DNA of 64,000 nt from Bacillus multifaciens (GTDB taxonomy: Bacteria > Bacillota > Bacilli > Bacillales > Bacillaceae_G). A program made the position numbers and the translations under genes. The stretch spans positions 1 through 64,000 of the forward strand of contig NZ_JAVBXD010000007.1 in assembly GCF_030756675.1 (NCBI RefSeq), read 5' to 3'. The notes under the pieces are model-generated. The model saw only the letters and a program-made list of their open reading frames with translations. It had not been told where the DNA came from and did not search any database. Position 1 is the first letter of the stretch, and every line of letters starts with the position of its first letter. Below, piece by piece: positions 9,106 through 17,290 of the stretch.

Positions 9106-9780
9106 ATGGATAATTTCTTTAGATACCCATTGCATGAGTTACCGTTGTTAGCTCTTGCAGTTGCAATGGCACTCTCTGTACATGAGTTTGCACATGCATA
9201 TGTTGCTTATAAGTTTGGAGATTTAACGGCGAAAAACCAAGGGCGTTTAACGATATCACCCCTTTCTCATATCGATCCGATTGGTGCACTAGCATTCTTG
9301 TTTATTGGTTTTGGATGGGCGCGCCCTGTACCGGTAAACCCATATAACTTTAAGCGCCCGCGCCTTGCGGGGATTTGCGTTTCGATTGCGGGACCGATTA
9401 GTAATTTATTATTAGGGGCTTTCGGACTTGCTGCCTGGTATGGCTTGCTGAAATTTGGAGTGATTGAGGCAGTGCCAGTAGCAGTAGGGGAGACGCTATT
9501 TCAGTTCTTTCAAATTTTTATCGGGATTAATATCGTTCTATTTGTTTTTAATTTAATACCAATCCCGCCGCTAGACGGTTATCGTGTTTTGGAAGATTTA
9601 GCGCCAACCAATATACGTGCAAAAATGACGCAATATGAGAAATACGGTGCGATTCTTTTATTAATCCTTGTTATTACACCGCTAGATCGCTATACGATTC
9701 AACCAATATTTCAAGTTGTCATTCCGAATGTTTTAAGTATGTTGCATAGTATAATTGGACCATTATTTGGATTGTATTAG
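9106..9780 (+). CDS. ywhC: Site-2 protease family membrane metalloprotease (YwhC)
   Basis: 224 residues with about five hydrophobic segments. The zinc motif HEFAHA (an HExxH) is in the first membrane helix, and the third zinc ligand comes from PIPPLDGYR near residue 160. These define the rhomboid-unrelated S2P/M50 family that cuts substrates inside the membrane. GAAGGAGATG precedes the ATG. The gene is followed by ywhD with 16 bases between them, as in B. subtilis. No substrate is known to me. Confidence 0.87.
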   Translation: MDNFFRYPLHELPLLALAVAMALSVHEFAHAYVAYKFGDLTAKNQGRLTISPLSHIDPIGALAFLFIGFGWARPVPVNPYNFKRPRLAGICVSIAGPISNLLLGAFGLAAWYGLLKFGVIEAVPVAVGETLFQFFQIFIGINIVLFVFNLIPIPPLDGYRVLEDLAPTNIRAKMTQYEKYGAILLLILVITPLDRYTIQPIFQVVIPNVLSMLHSIIGPLFGLY

Positions 9781-9796
9781 AAGGGGAGGTTTTCCT

Positions 9797-10306
9797 ATGA
9801 CAGAGAAAAAGAAACAAATCGGTTTTAATATTATTAAAAATGACTCTACAGATGGACACGGCGGCTTTGGGGTCGGTGCATTAAGTCTTGAAAATATTTC
9901 TCCTGTTATTATTGATGTAACAGAAGGAACGGCAGTTGTGGACGTTGGAGCTATGCATGCCCGCAGTGCTGTTGAAAAAGGAATTAAATTTTTAATCAAT
10001 AAAGAAGAAGTACCAAATGCAAAACCATACTGGCTCGTTTGGGTAACGATTGAGAGAACAGCAAAAGGCGCATATTATGCAGGTGTGACTGCATGTGAAA
10101 TGACGGTAGACCGTGAAATTCGCCGCGGCTATAAATCACTTCCTGAACATGTAAATAAAATGGATAAATCATTAAAGCGTCACATTATGGTTGATCATAT
10201 GGATGAGCCTTCTAAAAAAGTGCTCGGAACATTCTTGAAAGAGCATAATGAAGAGCTATGGAATTCCTCTAGTGAGAAATTACGTAGTGAATTGTTAGGA
10301 GAATGA
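9797..10306 (+). CDS. ywhD: YwhD family protein
   Basis: 169 residues, close to B. subtilis YwhD. The ATG at 9797 follows GAAGGGGAGG; an upstream ATG at 9755 lies inside ywhC in another frame and is not used. The sequence is soluble, without signal or membrane segments, with a conserved GHGGFGVGALSL region near residue 20 and a glutamate/lysine-rich end. The family has no proven function; location after ywhC and before pbpG is conserved. Confidence 0.82.
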   Translation: MTEKKKQIGFNIIKNDSTDGHGGFGVGALSLENISPVIIDVTEGTAVVDVGAMHARSAVEKGIKFLINKEEVPNAKPYWLVWVTIERTAKGAYYAGVTACEMTVDREIRRGYKSLPEHVNKMDKSLKRHIMVDHMDEPSKKVLGTFLKEHNEELWNSSSEKLRSELLGE

Positions 10307-10307
10307 T

Positions 10308-10338
10308 AGGACCCCCTTTCTTGTTGAAAGGGGTTTTT
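10308..10338 (+). terminator. Terminator after ywhD
   Basis: ACCCCCTTTC (10311-10320), TTGTT, GAAAGGGGTTTTTG. Confidence 0.85.
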
Positions 10339-10441
10339 GTTTGTTTGAAAACGTGTTTTTCATTGAATGGTGCAGGAAAATTCTGATATTTGTCAGAAAT
10401 ATGTATTTAAATGGAAAATAAAGAGGTTAGAGGGTGGAAAT

Positions 10442-10987
10442 ATGAGAATGCGCGGGGATTCTATTTTTATAAAAAGTTTAGAAGCATGTGATGCAGAAGC
10501 TATGGTGCATTTGGAATCGAAAAACCGAGATTTTTTTCAACTGTATACAGCATTACGAGAGGATGAGTTTTATACGTTAGAGGGTCAAAAGGAGCGTATT
10601 AGAAAAGGGAATGAAAAGCAGGAGCTTGATGAGCAGTATTCATTTGGCATTTATCTAAATGAAACAGAAGAATTAATCGGATCTATTACATTGTCTGAAG
10701 TATTACGCGGCCCTTTGCAAGGTTGTTTTATTGGATATACCTTAGACAAACATCATAATGGGAAAGGATATATGACGGAAGCTGTTAAGCTAGTCGTGTC
10801 TTACGCATTTGATGAGTTAAAGCTTCATCGGATTGAGGCGGGCGTTATGCCACATAATATCGGATCAATAAAAGTATTAGAGAAATCAGGATTTCATAAA
10901 GAGGGAATTGCAAGGAAAAATGTAAAGATAAATGGGAAATGGGAAGACCACCAAGTATTAGCGATTGTAAATGATAAGGATGAATGA
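10442..10987 (+). CDS. GNAT acetyltransferase, RimJ/RimL type
   Basis: 181 residues from the ATG at 10442, which follows GAGGGTGG; an earlier in-frame ATG (10367) has no ribosome-binding site. The acetyl-CoA binding loop is at CFIGYTLDKHHNGKGYMTEA, followed by LHRIEAGVMPHNIGSIKVLE and KSGF, the typical RimJ-like C-terminal motifs. Such enzymes acetylate protein N-termini or small amines; YjcK/YkkB are B. subtilis relatives. It sits between ywhD and pbpG, an insertion relative to B. subtilis. Confidence 0.82.
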   Translation: MRMRGDSIFIKSLEACDAEAMVHLESKNRDFFQLYTALREDEFYTLEGQKERIRKGNEKQELDEQYSFGIYLNETEELIGSITLSEVLRGPLQGCFIGYTLDKHHNGKGYMTEAVKLVVSYAFDELKLHRIEAGVMPHNIGSIKVLEKSGFHKEGIARKNVKINGKWEDHQVLAIVNDKDE

Positions 10988-11027
10988 AAAAGGGAGAGAT
11001 AGAATACGCTCCCTTTTTCATTCAATT
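10983..11027 (+). terminator. Shared terminator between the GNAT gene and pbpG
   Basis: GAAAAAGGGAG and CTCCCTTTTTC pair across a loop of about 12 bases between convergent genes. Confidence 0.75.
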
Positions 11028-11031
11028 TTCT

Positions 11032-13089
11032 TTACCACGGAAAATACTTCTTCCACCAGCTTTGTTTATTTTTGTTCTTCTCTTTTAACACTGCCTCAAA
11101 TTCATCTTTCTCATCAATATGATCCATGCAGTATTCCGTTGGTTCCGTCCCTTTTACAAAATACATTTTGATAGAAACAGGGCACCCTTTCGTAGCAATT
11201 TTTCCGTTTTCAGGGTTAATGTTTAACGCGACTACATTGGCTGGTTTTTTAAAGTCTTGTTGCGGGGTTTCTTCTAACCCTTGCTCCATAATCGCGGCCC
11301 ATATATTTTTTGCATAGACTTGCTCGGCTGGGTTAGAGATTGTTTTTTGTTTATCATAGCCGACCCAAACGCCTGTTACGAGCTCTGGTGTAAAGCCGAT
11401 CATCCAGCTATCTGTCTCGGTTGAACCGGATTTTCCAGCGTACGTGCGTGATAACTTTGGAATCATATTTTGCCCCGTAACGGAGGCGTAGCTACTTAGC
11501 TTTTTGTTAAACATGCCCGTCATCATTTCTTCCATTACAAAGGCATTGTTCTCATCAAGAATTTGTTTGTTTTCTAAATGAGCATCATACAAAATGTTGC
11601 CGTCATGATCGACTACGCGCCGAATAAATGTTGGCTTTACTTGTTTGCCACCGTTAGCAATCAAACTATAAGCGTTCACCATTTCAAGAGGTTTTACAGG
11701 AGATGTTCCGAGCGCAAGCGATGGGACATCTTTTAATGAACTTGTAATTCCAAATTGCTTCGCTGTTTTTACGAGTGATTTTTCTCCTAAGAAAAGATGT
11801 GTTTTTACAGCGTATACATTGTCGGAAACAGCTAGTGCTTGCATCATTGTAATGAAGTCATCGGCGTAATAGTTTTTATAATTGGTCGGATTATACTTTG
11901 AAACACCGTCGCCTAATGTGAATACAGTATGCTCGCTTTTTAAGCGGGTTGCTGGTGTAAAGCCTTGCTCAAGAGCGGCGTAATATAAAAAAGGTTTAAA
12001 CGTCGAACCTGGTTGCCGGTATGCCTGTGTTGCCCGGTTGAACTGGCTTTTTTTATAATCACGTCCGCCGACAAGGGACATGATTTCGCCCGTTTTTGGA
12101 TTCATAGATACAATAGCTGTTTCTATCTCTGTTGTACTTGGAATGGTTTCATTTACTGTATGTTCGGCAATTTTTTGTAACTTTGGATCTAGTGTTGTGT
12201 ATACGCGCAGGCCACCGCGTGCCATCGTTTGCTCATCGAGACCAGCATCATTGATGAGAGAAGCTTGCACAGCATCTTGAAAATAAGGTGCAACTTCTGC
12301 TACTTCTTCTTTTTCAAGCGAAGCGAAGCCGAGTTGTTTTTGTTTTGCCGCTGCTGCTTCTTGTTTAGTAATATATCCTTGCTCTACCATTTCATTTAAA
12401 ATGATAGCTTGTCTTTCTTTTGCCTTGCTTTTATGCAAATAGGGAGAATACAAACTTGGTCCTTTTGGAATACCTGCAAGCATACTTGCCTCTGCTAAGT
12501 TTAAATCTTTCGCGTTTTTATTAAAGTAAAGACGTGCCGCTGCCTCGATTCCATAGGCACCGTGCCCGTAATAAATCGTGTTTAAATACCCTTGTAAAAT
12601 ATCGTTTTTATTGTAATTCACTTCTAGGCGAACGGTGTACATTGCTTCTAACAGCTTTCGCTTCCATGTTTTATCGTGATCCAAATATAAATTACGCGCG
12701 TATTGCTGCGTAATTGTACTCGCACCCTGTACTTTTCCCATCGCTTTAATGTCGGCAATCACTGCCCCGCCTATGCGCTTTAAATCAAAGCCATGATGGT
12801 TATAAAAGCGCTGATCTTCAATAGAAAGCGTTGCTTCTCTTACGTAAGGTGAAATATGATCGAGTGACACGTTATATCGTTTCTGCGTTCCGTGACTTTG
12901 CCCCATAACAGAGTCGTCATTCGCATAAAAGATAGTTGTTTGCGGAACTGCAACAGGTGGTGGTCCTAAAATTTTCGCAACAAGTAACACAATGAAAATA
13001 GTAAAAACAAAGAAAAGGACACATGATAGCAGTGCAGTAAGGAAAAAGCGCTTATATTTCGCTTGTTTTTCATTTGTCGTAAGTTCCAT
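11032..13089 (-). CDS. pbpG: Class A penicillin-binding protein 2D (PbpG)
   Basis: 685 residues, like B. subtilis PBP2d (691). One N-terminal membrane anchor (about 18-42) precedes a GT51 glycosyltransferase domain with EDQRFYNHHG and GASTITQQYARN, and a transpeptidase domain with the SxxK motif GSTFKPF, the SDN motif and KSG in AGKSGSTETDSW. It builds and cross-links peptidoglycan; in B. subtilis PbpG acts redundantly with PbpF in germ-cell-wall synthesis during sporulation. I start it at ATG 13089 because GAGGGGTGA lies 8 bases before; the GTG at 13101 would overlap that site. Confidence 0.9.
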   Translation of the reverse strand: MELTTNEKQAKYKRFFLTALLSCVLFFVFTIFIVLLVAKILGPPPVAVPQTTIFYANDDSVMGQSHGTQKRYNVSLDHISPYVREATLSIEDQRFYNHHGFDLKRIGGAVIADIKAMGKVQGASTITQQYARNLYLDHDKTWKRKLLEAMYTVRLEVNYNKNDILQGYLNTIYYGHGAYGIEAAARLYFNKNAKDLNLAEASMLAGIPKGPSLYSPYLHKSKAKERQAIILNEMVEQGYITKQEAAAAKQKQLGFASLEKEEVAEVAPYFQDAVQASLINDAGLDEQTMARGGLRVYTTLDPKLQKIAEHTVNETIPSTTEIETAIVSMNPKTGEIMSLVGGRDYKKSQFNRATQAYRQPGSTFKPFLYYAALEQGFTPATRLKSEHTVFTLGDGVSKYNPTNYKNYYADDFITMMQALAVSDNVYAVKTHLFLGEKSLVKTAKQFGITSSLKDVPSLALGTSPVKPLEMVNAYSLIANGGKQVKPTFIRRVVDHDGNILYDAHLENKQILDENNAFVMEEMMTGMFNKKLSSYASVTGQNMIPKLSRTYAGKSGSTETDSWMIGFTPELVTGVWVGYDKQKTISNPAEQVYAKNIWAAIMEQGLEETPQQDFKKPANVVALNINPENGKIATKGCPVSIKMYFVKGTEPTEYCMDHIDEKDEFEAVLKEKNKNKQSWWKKYFPW

Positions 13090-13163
13090 TTCTTTTGTCA
13101 CCCCTCATAGCATACTTTTACTAGTATTGAGGTTTTGGGTTGTTTTTAAACTATATAAATAAA

Positions 13164-13199
13164 AGAAAAAACGGGCTTGTTAGACAACCCGTTTTTTCT
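13164..13199 (-). terminator. Terminator after the YgbA-like remnant
   Basis: GAAAAAACGGG and CCCGTTTTTTC enclose an inner TTGT/ACAA pair; directly next to the remnant's stop at 13201. Confidence 0.75.
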
Positions 13200-13200
13200 T

Positions 13201-13401
13201 TTAGCTCTTTTTTCTTTTCGGTAAGTCAGGAGCCTTCTTCATTGTGTCAACAACATGCATGACCGCAAAACATGGATGTTTTAAAATCATTTTCGGTCCG
13301 CTCTTCTTCATAACATCCTTAACGAAATCTTTCATACCTGGTTTATAACAATGAATTTTGCAATTTTGACATGGAACTGATTCTATTGGTAGGTGGGGAC
13401 A
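13201..13401 (-). pseudogene. YgbA-like (nitrous oxide-stimulated promoter) protein, C-terminal remnant
   Basis: Read on the minus strand, the frame gives CQNCKIHCYKPGMKDF, then SGPKMILKHPCFAVMH, the conserved cysteine-rich core of the YgbA_NO family (PF11756), ending at 13201 in a basic tail. Only about 67 codons remain: the frame is closed by a TAA at 13411-13413, and the missing N-terminal half would hold the first conserved cysteines. Right beyond it the sequence changes to IS-like DNA. The E. coli homologue responds to nitric oxide; this fragment is probably dead. Confidence 0.65.
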
Positions 13402-13402
13402 G

Positions 13403-13575
13403 TTTGACGCTTACTGTTATATCAAGTAATTCAGCCTTAGCGTACGGAATCCGCGTTTTATTGGTGCTATCCCATGCCCATCAAGCTAAGGATTTAGGAC
13501 TACCCCAAAACGATAATTCTGTACAAATTGACACTGTATCTAAACTGACCGTTTTTGTTACTGTAAAATCATTGG
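13403..13575 (+). mobile_element. IS231-like terminal region (remnant)
   Basis: CATGCCCATCAAGCTAAGG at 13473-13491 resembles the terminal inverted repeats of IS231-type IS4-family elements as I remember them. A related sequence in opposite orientation, CCCCCTTAGCTTGATAGC, is at 16363-16380. No transposase is attached on this side. The assignment rests on this end sequence only. Confidence 0.4.
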
Positions 13576-13590
13576 TCTTCCCTTACTTCC

Positions 13591-14544
13591 CTATTCACAA
13601 ACAAGAATTTGCCGAGAAAAGTTTCCTTTTCTTGTTACGCAGCGGTCTGTAATTTCAAATCCAATTTCTTCGATCATGTGATCCATTGTTTCGCTTGTTA
13701 CAACTACTACTTTTTTTGCAATACGGCGCGCATGTTTTAAAATCGAGAATTGATCTTCTGGTGTTGCGCACGTAAATAGATTGTACGGCATATCGATAAT
13801 TGCTACATCGTAGTTTGTCTGAATGTCTTCGATAGGTCCTACTGTTACGTCTCCTTCAAAACCAAAATGCGCGATGTTTTCTCTTGATCCGATTACGACA
13901 AGCGGGTTAATATCACGGCCAACGATGTCAATGCCCATAGAGAGTGCTTCTACCACTACCGTTCCAATACCACAGCATGGATCGATCGCTTTGACTCCAT
14001 CAGGATTTGGCACAGCGATATTCGCAACAGCTCTCGCTACACGTGTGCTTAGTGACGTAGAATAGCTGCGTGGTTTTTTCACGTGATGGAACCAAACAGC
14101 CTCGCTTTCCATATATGTTCCGAAGTACCAACGTCCGCCAATGATTACAATGCCAAATACACGCTCTGGATGATGCACATCGGCTTCACCTTCAATATGC
14201 ATGCCGATATCTCGCTCAATAAGGCGGCGTTCTCCGTATTCTATTTTTTTCGATTTATCAAGATCATTAATTTTAACGAAGATGACTTTGAACGTGGATC
14301 CAGACAAATCAATCTGTTCGACCTGCTTCAAAATATCTGGAAGTTCATCTCCTTCATACATTACGTCAATCCGTTCTTTAATAAACGGGCTTCGGCTCGG
14401 ATCAATTTTGATTGTGCTTTTCAATATATTAGAGTGCGATTCCGTTCCAAAAAGTGAGCGCATCTCCATATAACATAAAGAACGTTCCTCTTCGCGAAAT
14501 GCATACGTATATATATACGCCGGTGTTTGGCTATGATTATCCAA
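13591..14544 (-). CDS. TRM11/Trm-G10-like THUMP-type RNA methyltransferase
   Basis: 317 residues. The C-terminal half is a Rossmann methyltransferase: DPCCGIGTVVVEALSMG is the S-adenosylmethionine motif I, GRDINP is motif II, and DMPYNL occupies the place of the N/D-PPY catalytic motif (first proline replaced by methionine). The N-terminal half resembles the THUMP-associated region seen in tRNA guanine-N2 methyltransferases (COG1041). A tRNA substrate is inferred. It stands alone between IS fragments and a GIY-YIG fragment. Confidence 0.75.
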   Translation of the reverse strand: MDNHSQTPAYIYTYAFREEERSLCYMEMRSLFGTESHSNILKSTIKIDPSRSPFIKERIDVMYEGDELPDILKQVEQIDLSGSTFKVIFVKINDLDKSKKIEYGERRLIERDIGMHIEGEADVHHPERVFGIVIIGGRWYFGTYMESEAVWFHHVKKPRSYSTSLSTRVARAVANIAVPNPDGVKAIDPCCGIGTVVVEALSMGIDIVGRDINPLVVIGSRENIAHFGFEGDVTVGPIEDIQTNYDVAIIDMPYNLFTCATPEDQFSILKHARRIAKKVVVVTSETMDHMIEEIGFEITDRCVTRKGNFSRQILVCE

Positions 14545-14629
14545 TCTATTCCCATCCTTTATCGTATCAAATTGTTCTTTCTCTCAAATGATATCCGTAT
14601 CATTGTGCAACGTAACGTTGCAAGCGGTA

Positions 14630-14681
14630 AAAAAGGACTAATAAGCCGAGGTAAAGTTGTCTCATTTTATTAGTCCTTTTT
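14630..14681 (-). terminator. Inverted repeat with T-run after the GIY-YIG fragment
   Basis: AAAAAGGACTAATAA (14630-14644) pairs perfectly with TTATTAGTCCTTTTT (14667-14681) around a 22-base loop. It lies just downstream (minus strand) of the GIY-YIG frame and may end its transcript. Confidence 0.6.
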
Positions 14682-14693
14682 ATGAGCTTTTAC

Positions 14694-14990
14694 TTATTTA
14701 AAGAACACTTTGTCTACATTATATTTCGACTTTTGTTTATTAGCGATATATGTTTCATAAATTTCTCTTTCCATCGCGTTTTCTAAAAGACAAATATCAA
14801 TTTTGATTACTTCATCTCTATGGTCTTTGATTACTGATACAGTATCTTCAAAATGTTTTTTTATTCTTGATCTTAACTTTCTTGCCTTACCAACAAACAT
14901 TAGTTCATTCTTGTTGTTATAAAACATAAAGATTCCACCTTTATCTCTAGGAATTAGGTGAAAATCAGTAAACTGTAGCTTTGCAATAAA
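14694..14990 (-). pseudogene. GIY-YIG (UvrC N-terminal-like) endonuclease, 5'-truncated
   Basis: Open frame from a stop near 14998 to 14694. The first in-frame ATG (14927) falls inside the domain: GGIFMFYN is the GIY-like strand and ELMFVGKARKLRSRIKKHF the YIG strand and its arginine, with EREIYETYI holding the conserved glutamate. A homology-bearing stretch of about 20 residues lies upstream of that ATG with no start codon or ribosome-binding site, so the 5' end seems lost. Whole relatives of about 120 residues are annotated as nucleotide excision repair endonucleases in this group. Confidence 0.6.
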
Positions 14991-15037
14991 ATTTGATTAA
15001 AAAATGTGTTTTAATCCTTATTTAAAAGCAAATATAA

Positions 15038-15082
15038 AAACTTCATTTTGAAAAAAGATTGATCAAAATGGAGTTTCTCTTT
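15038..15082 (-). terminator. Terminator-like hairpin downstream of the mepB-like gene
   Basis: AAACTTCATTTTGA pairs with TCAAAATGGAGTTT (one G-U pair) and is flanked by A- and T-rich runs. The rest of 14991-15224 is AT-rich without a recognisable gene. Confidence 0.55.
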
Positions 15083-15224
15083 TTAACTAAGTATAAAATT
15101 TTTATAAAAAAGTTTGATTATTTTAATACTCCTTATTCCACTAACGCACCTGTTTACGGAAATGGAATATTTTGTTTTAAATTATCGAACTTTATTTTAA
15201 AACCACATTTAGGGCTATCCAATT

Positions 15225-15734
15225 TTAGTTAGAGTATAGCTTTAATAGTTCTTGTATTGGTAAACTATTTGTATTGTTCATCCCAACAAAATATTCTAAT
15301 TGCCATTTCTGTGTTTCGATAGCTTGTTTGCTAGTGGGATTTTCCCAACTAGGGTAAACTCTAATTGCCATTTTTCCTTTTGTAGTGGCTGTTTTAAGGA
15401 TATTTTGTTTTATAAGTACTTCTTTTGGAAAAACGAATTGTCCAAAATTATTATTTCTAGTAAAAGTATTGATAACCAATAAATCAGTAGCTTTTTCATA
15501 TGAAAAGGCTTGGTTTTTATTATCCCCATCTTTTTCCCAAAAAGCAACAAACTGTCCTATCTTGGTAGGTGTTATTTTTGCGACTCTAAATCTAATCGAT
15601 TTTGAATTTAGCTGAAATATACCAGCCCCATAATCTGAATTTTGAGCTTCTTCTCGGACAGCTTTTATGGTTAAGCGATTGGGTTCATAAAACATTTTAT
15701 TTACATATGTTAACGCATTATAAAATTCATTCAC
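15225..15734 (-). CDS. MepB family protein
   Basis: 169 residues from a GTG at 15734 preceded by AGGGGAT; the frame can extend to a TTG at 15782, without a good site. Shared family blocks are YGAGIFQLNSKSIRFRVAK, FGQFVFPKEVLI and the end AIETQKWQLEYF. MepB is named after the third gene of the Staphylococcus aureus mepRAB efflux locus; its biochemical role is unknown. No MepR or MepA homologue is nearby, so the context gives no help. Confidence 0.75.
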   Translation of the reverse strand: MNEFYNALTYVNKMFYEPNRLTIKAVREEAQNSDYGAGIFQLNSKSIRFRVAKITPTKIGQFVAFWEKDGDNKNQAFSYEKATDLLVINTFTRNNNFGQFVFPKEVLIKQNILKTATTKGKMAIRVYPSWENPTSKQAIETQKWQLEYFVGMNNTNSLPIQELLKLYSN

Positions 15735-15904
15735 TGCTTTGCATCCCCTATTTTTTATACTACTAATTCTAACGCCTTTCAAATCAATATTGTCTTAATT
15801 TGAACGTAATGTCCAAATAAAGCTATTGAACTAACCGTTTGTGGAAGAAGGAAAACTGAAATAATAACATTTCGGTTCGACTTTTTTATAAACGGTATAA
15901 CTTT

Positions 15905-16264
15905 TTTCAAATTGACAGGTGCAAAGAAGTTAAGAAAGAACGCTTAGAATGCCATTTATATGGGCAACTCATTAGTATTTTACTCTGTTCATCGACGATG
16001 TTCAAAATGCGTCAGTTACTCTTAGATAAGAAAAAGAAAGAGCTAAGTGAATACAAATCCATCTATATGATAAAGAATTATTATCTATTGTTTTATGAGG
16101 GACTACAGAAGGGCATCCATGAATTATTAAAAATTTTATTGCGTTTGTTTTACCTGTTAGAAAAAAACGGACGAAAATCTCACTGTTACGAAAAGAAAAC
16201 AGTCTTTGATATCTTAGGTGTTGTGTATGATTGTACGTTGTCACAAAGTTTCCAAGTTGCATAA
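15905..16264 (+). pseudogene. IS4-family (IS231-like) transposase, C-terminal remnant
   Basis: A frame open from about 15905 reads [17 protein letters not shown], then [18 protein letters not shown], and ends with [19 protein letters not shown], the standard tail of IS231-type transposases. The first three quarters, including the DDE residues, are absent, and there is no start codon with a ribosome-binding site. An IS231-like inverted end lies about 100 bp downstream (16363-16387). It is a dead fragment. Confidence 0.75.
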
Positions 16265-16362
16265 TATTTTTAAAAACACCTATTTAATAGGTTTATTTGT
16301 TATGCACATCTTTAGTGTAGTCGTAGAAATTTCAAAAAACACATTCACATATACCCTCTTGT

Positions 16363-16387
16363 CCCCCTTAGCTTGATAGCGATGTGG
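16363..16387 (+). repeat. IS231-like terminal inverted repeat (right end)
   Basis: CCCCCTTAGCTTGATAGCGA, inverted relative to 13473-13491 with CTTAGCTTGAT in common. It follows the transposase tail at the spacing expected of an element end. Confidence 0.45.
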
Positions 16388-16406
16388 TGCTCCCCCTTAT
16401 ATAAAA

Positions 16407-16433
16407 AAGAGCTTCTTATTAAGAAAGAAGCTC
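16407..16433 (-). terminator. Terminator of the glycerophosphodiesterase gene
   Basis: GAGCTTCTT (16409-16417) and AAGAAGCTC (16425-16433) with a T-run on the minus strand; it overlaps the stop codon at 16419. Confidence 0.8.
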
Positions 16434-17138
16434 AAAGGCACGTGTTGGCCAGTCGGTAATGATGACATCGACGCCGTAATCTATCATCTTTTGTAAATCT
16501 TCGTATTCATTAATTGTATAGGGGCGGAATATGAATCCTTGCTCTTGAGCTGTTTGTACAAACTCTTTTGTAAGTAATTCAAAGTTTGGATGGAGGCCAT
16601 TAGCCTGTCTTTTCTTTGCTTCAGCAATTGGATCCGCAAGCGGTTCATCGTATAAAATTGCACGGGGAATCTCTGGTGCTAAATCTGCAAGCAGAGAAAC
16701 GGATTCATGGTTAAACGAAGAAAATACAATTCGATTAGTAAGATGGAATTCACGAACAAGATCTACGACTTTCTCTTCTATGCCAGGATAACGAATGACA
16801 TCTGTTTTTAATTCAATATTTAATTGCAGTGTTGTTGTAGAAAGCCAAATAAGCACTTCGCGGAGCGTTGGAATTTTCGCCTCATGAAAGGAAGAATCCT
16901 TACTGGCATCGAGTGCTTGTAATTGCTCGGCGGTTTGTTCACAGACAAGACCTGTTCCATTTGTTGTTCGGTCCACAGTTTCATCGTGAATCACAACAAG
17001 TTCGCCATCTTTTGATACATGTACATCAAGCTCAATGCCATGCGCACCAACGCGCTCTGCTTCTTGAAAAGCAATCATTGTATTTTCGGGATGTGTACTT
17101 CTCACACCGCGATGCGCAAAAATAAGTGGTTGTTTCAT
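16419..17138 (-). CDS. Glycerophosphodiester phosphodiesterase
   Basis: 239 residues, cytosolic (no signal peptide). Catalytic motifs of the GDPD TIM-barrel family are all present: HRGVRSTHPENT at residues 9-20, GIELDVHVSKDGELVVIHD with the metal-binding glutamate and aspartate and the second catalytic histidine, and a later IELKTD. It hydrolyses glycerophosphodiesters to sn-glycerol 3-phosphate and an alcohol, allowing reuse of lipid headgroups. GAAGGAGAGC precedes the ATG. It is transcribed alone, divergent from the MerR gene. Confidence 0.9.
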   Translation of the reverse strand: MKQPLIFAHRGVRSTHPENTMIAFQEAERVGAHGIELDVHVSKDGELVVIHDETVDRTTNGTGLVCEQTAEQLQALDASKDSSFHEAKIPTLREVLIWLSTTTLQLNIELKTDVIRYPGIEEKVVDLVREFHLTNRIVFSSFNHESVSLLADLAPEIPRAILYDEPLADPIAEAKKRQANGLHPNFELLTKEFVQTAQEQGFIFRPYTINEYEDLQKMIDYGVDVIITDWPTRAFELLS

Positions 17139-17236
17139 ATGTAATGAGCTCTCCTTCTTATTTGTTTTAACTCAATTATGAAACTGAGTAATTCAAAAGA
17201 CAACCTTTGTAGGAAAAATTTACAAAGGTGTAATAG

Positions 17237-17277
17237 TTGCATAAAAGTTAACGTTAACGTAAAATGTAATAACGTTA
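17237..17277 (+). promoter_or_regulatory. MerR-type promoter with palindromic operator
   Basis: TTGCAT (17237-17242) and TAAAAT (17260-17265) are separated by 17 bases. The perfect 12-bp palindrome GTTAACGTTAAC (17247-17258) sits in that spacer, and a second palindrome, TAACGTTA, is at 17270-17277. A palindrome between -35 and -10 is the usual place for MerR-family control, so autoregulation by the next gene is likely. Confidence 0.65.
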
Positions 17278-17290
17278 AGGGGGAATGGAC

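Noticed and set aside
13371-13652. 93-codon plus-strand frame over the IS231-like end
   Set aside because: No ribosome-binding site, no family resemblance; it overlaps the YgbA remnant, IS end and the 3' end of the methyltransferase gene.
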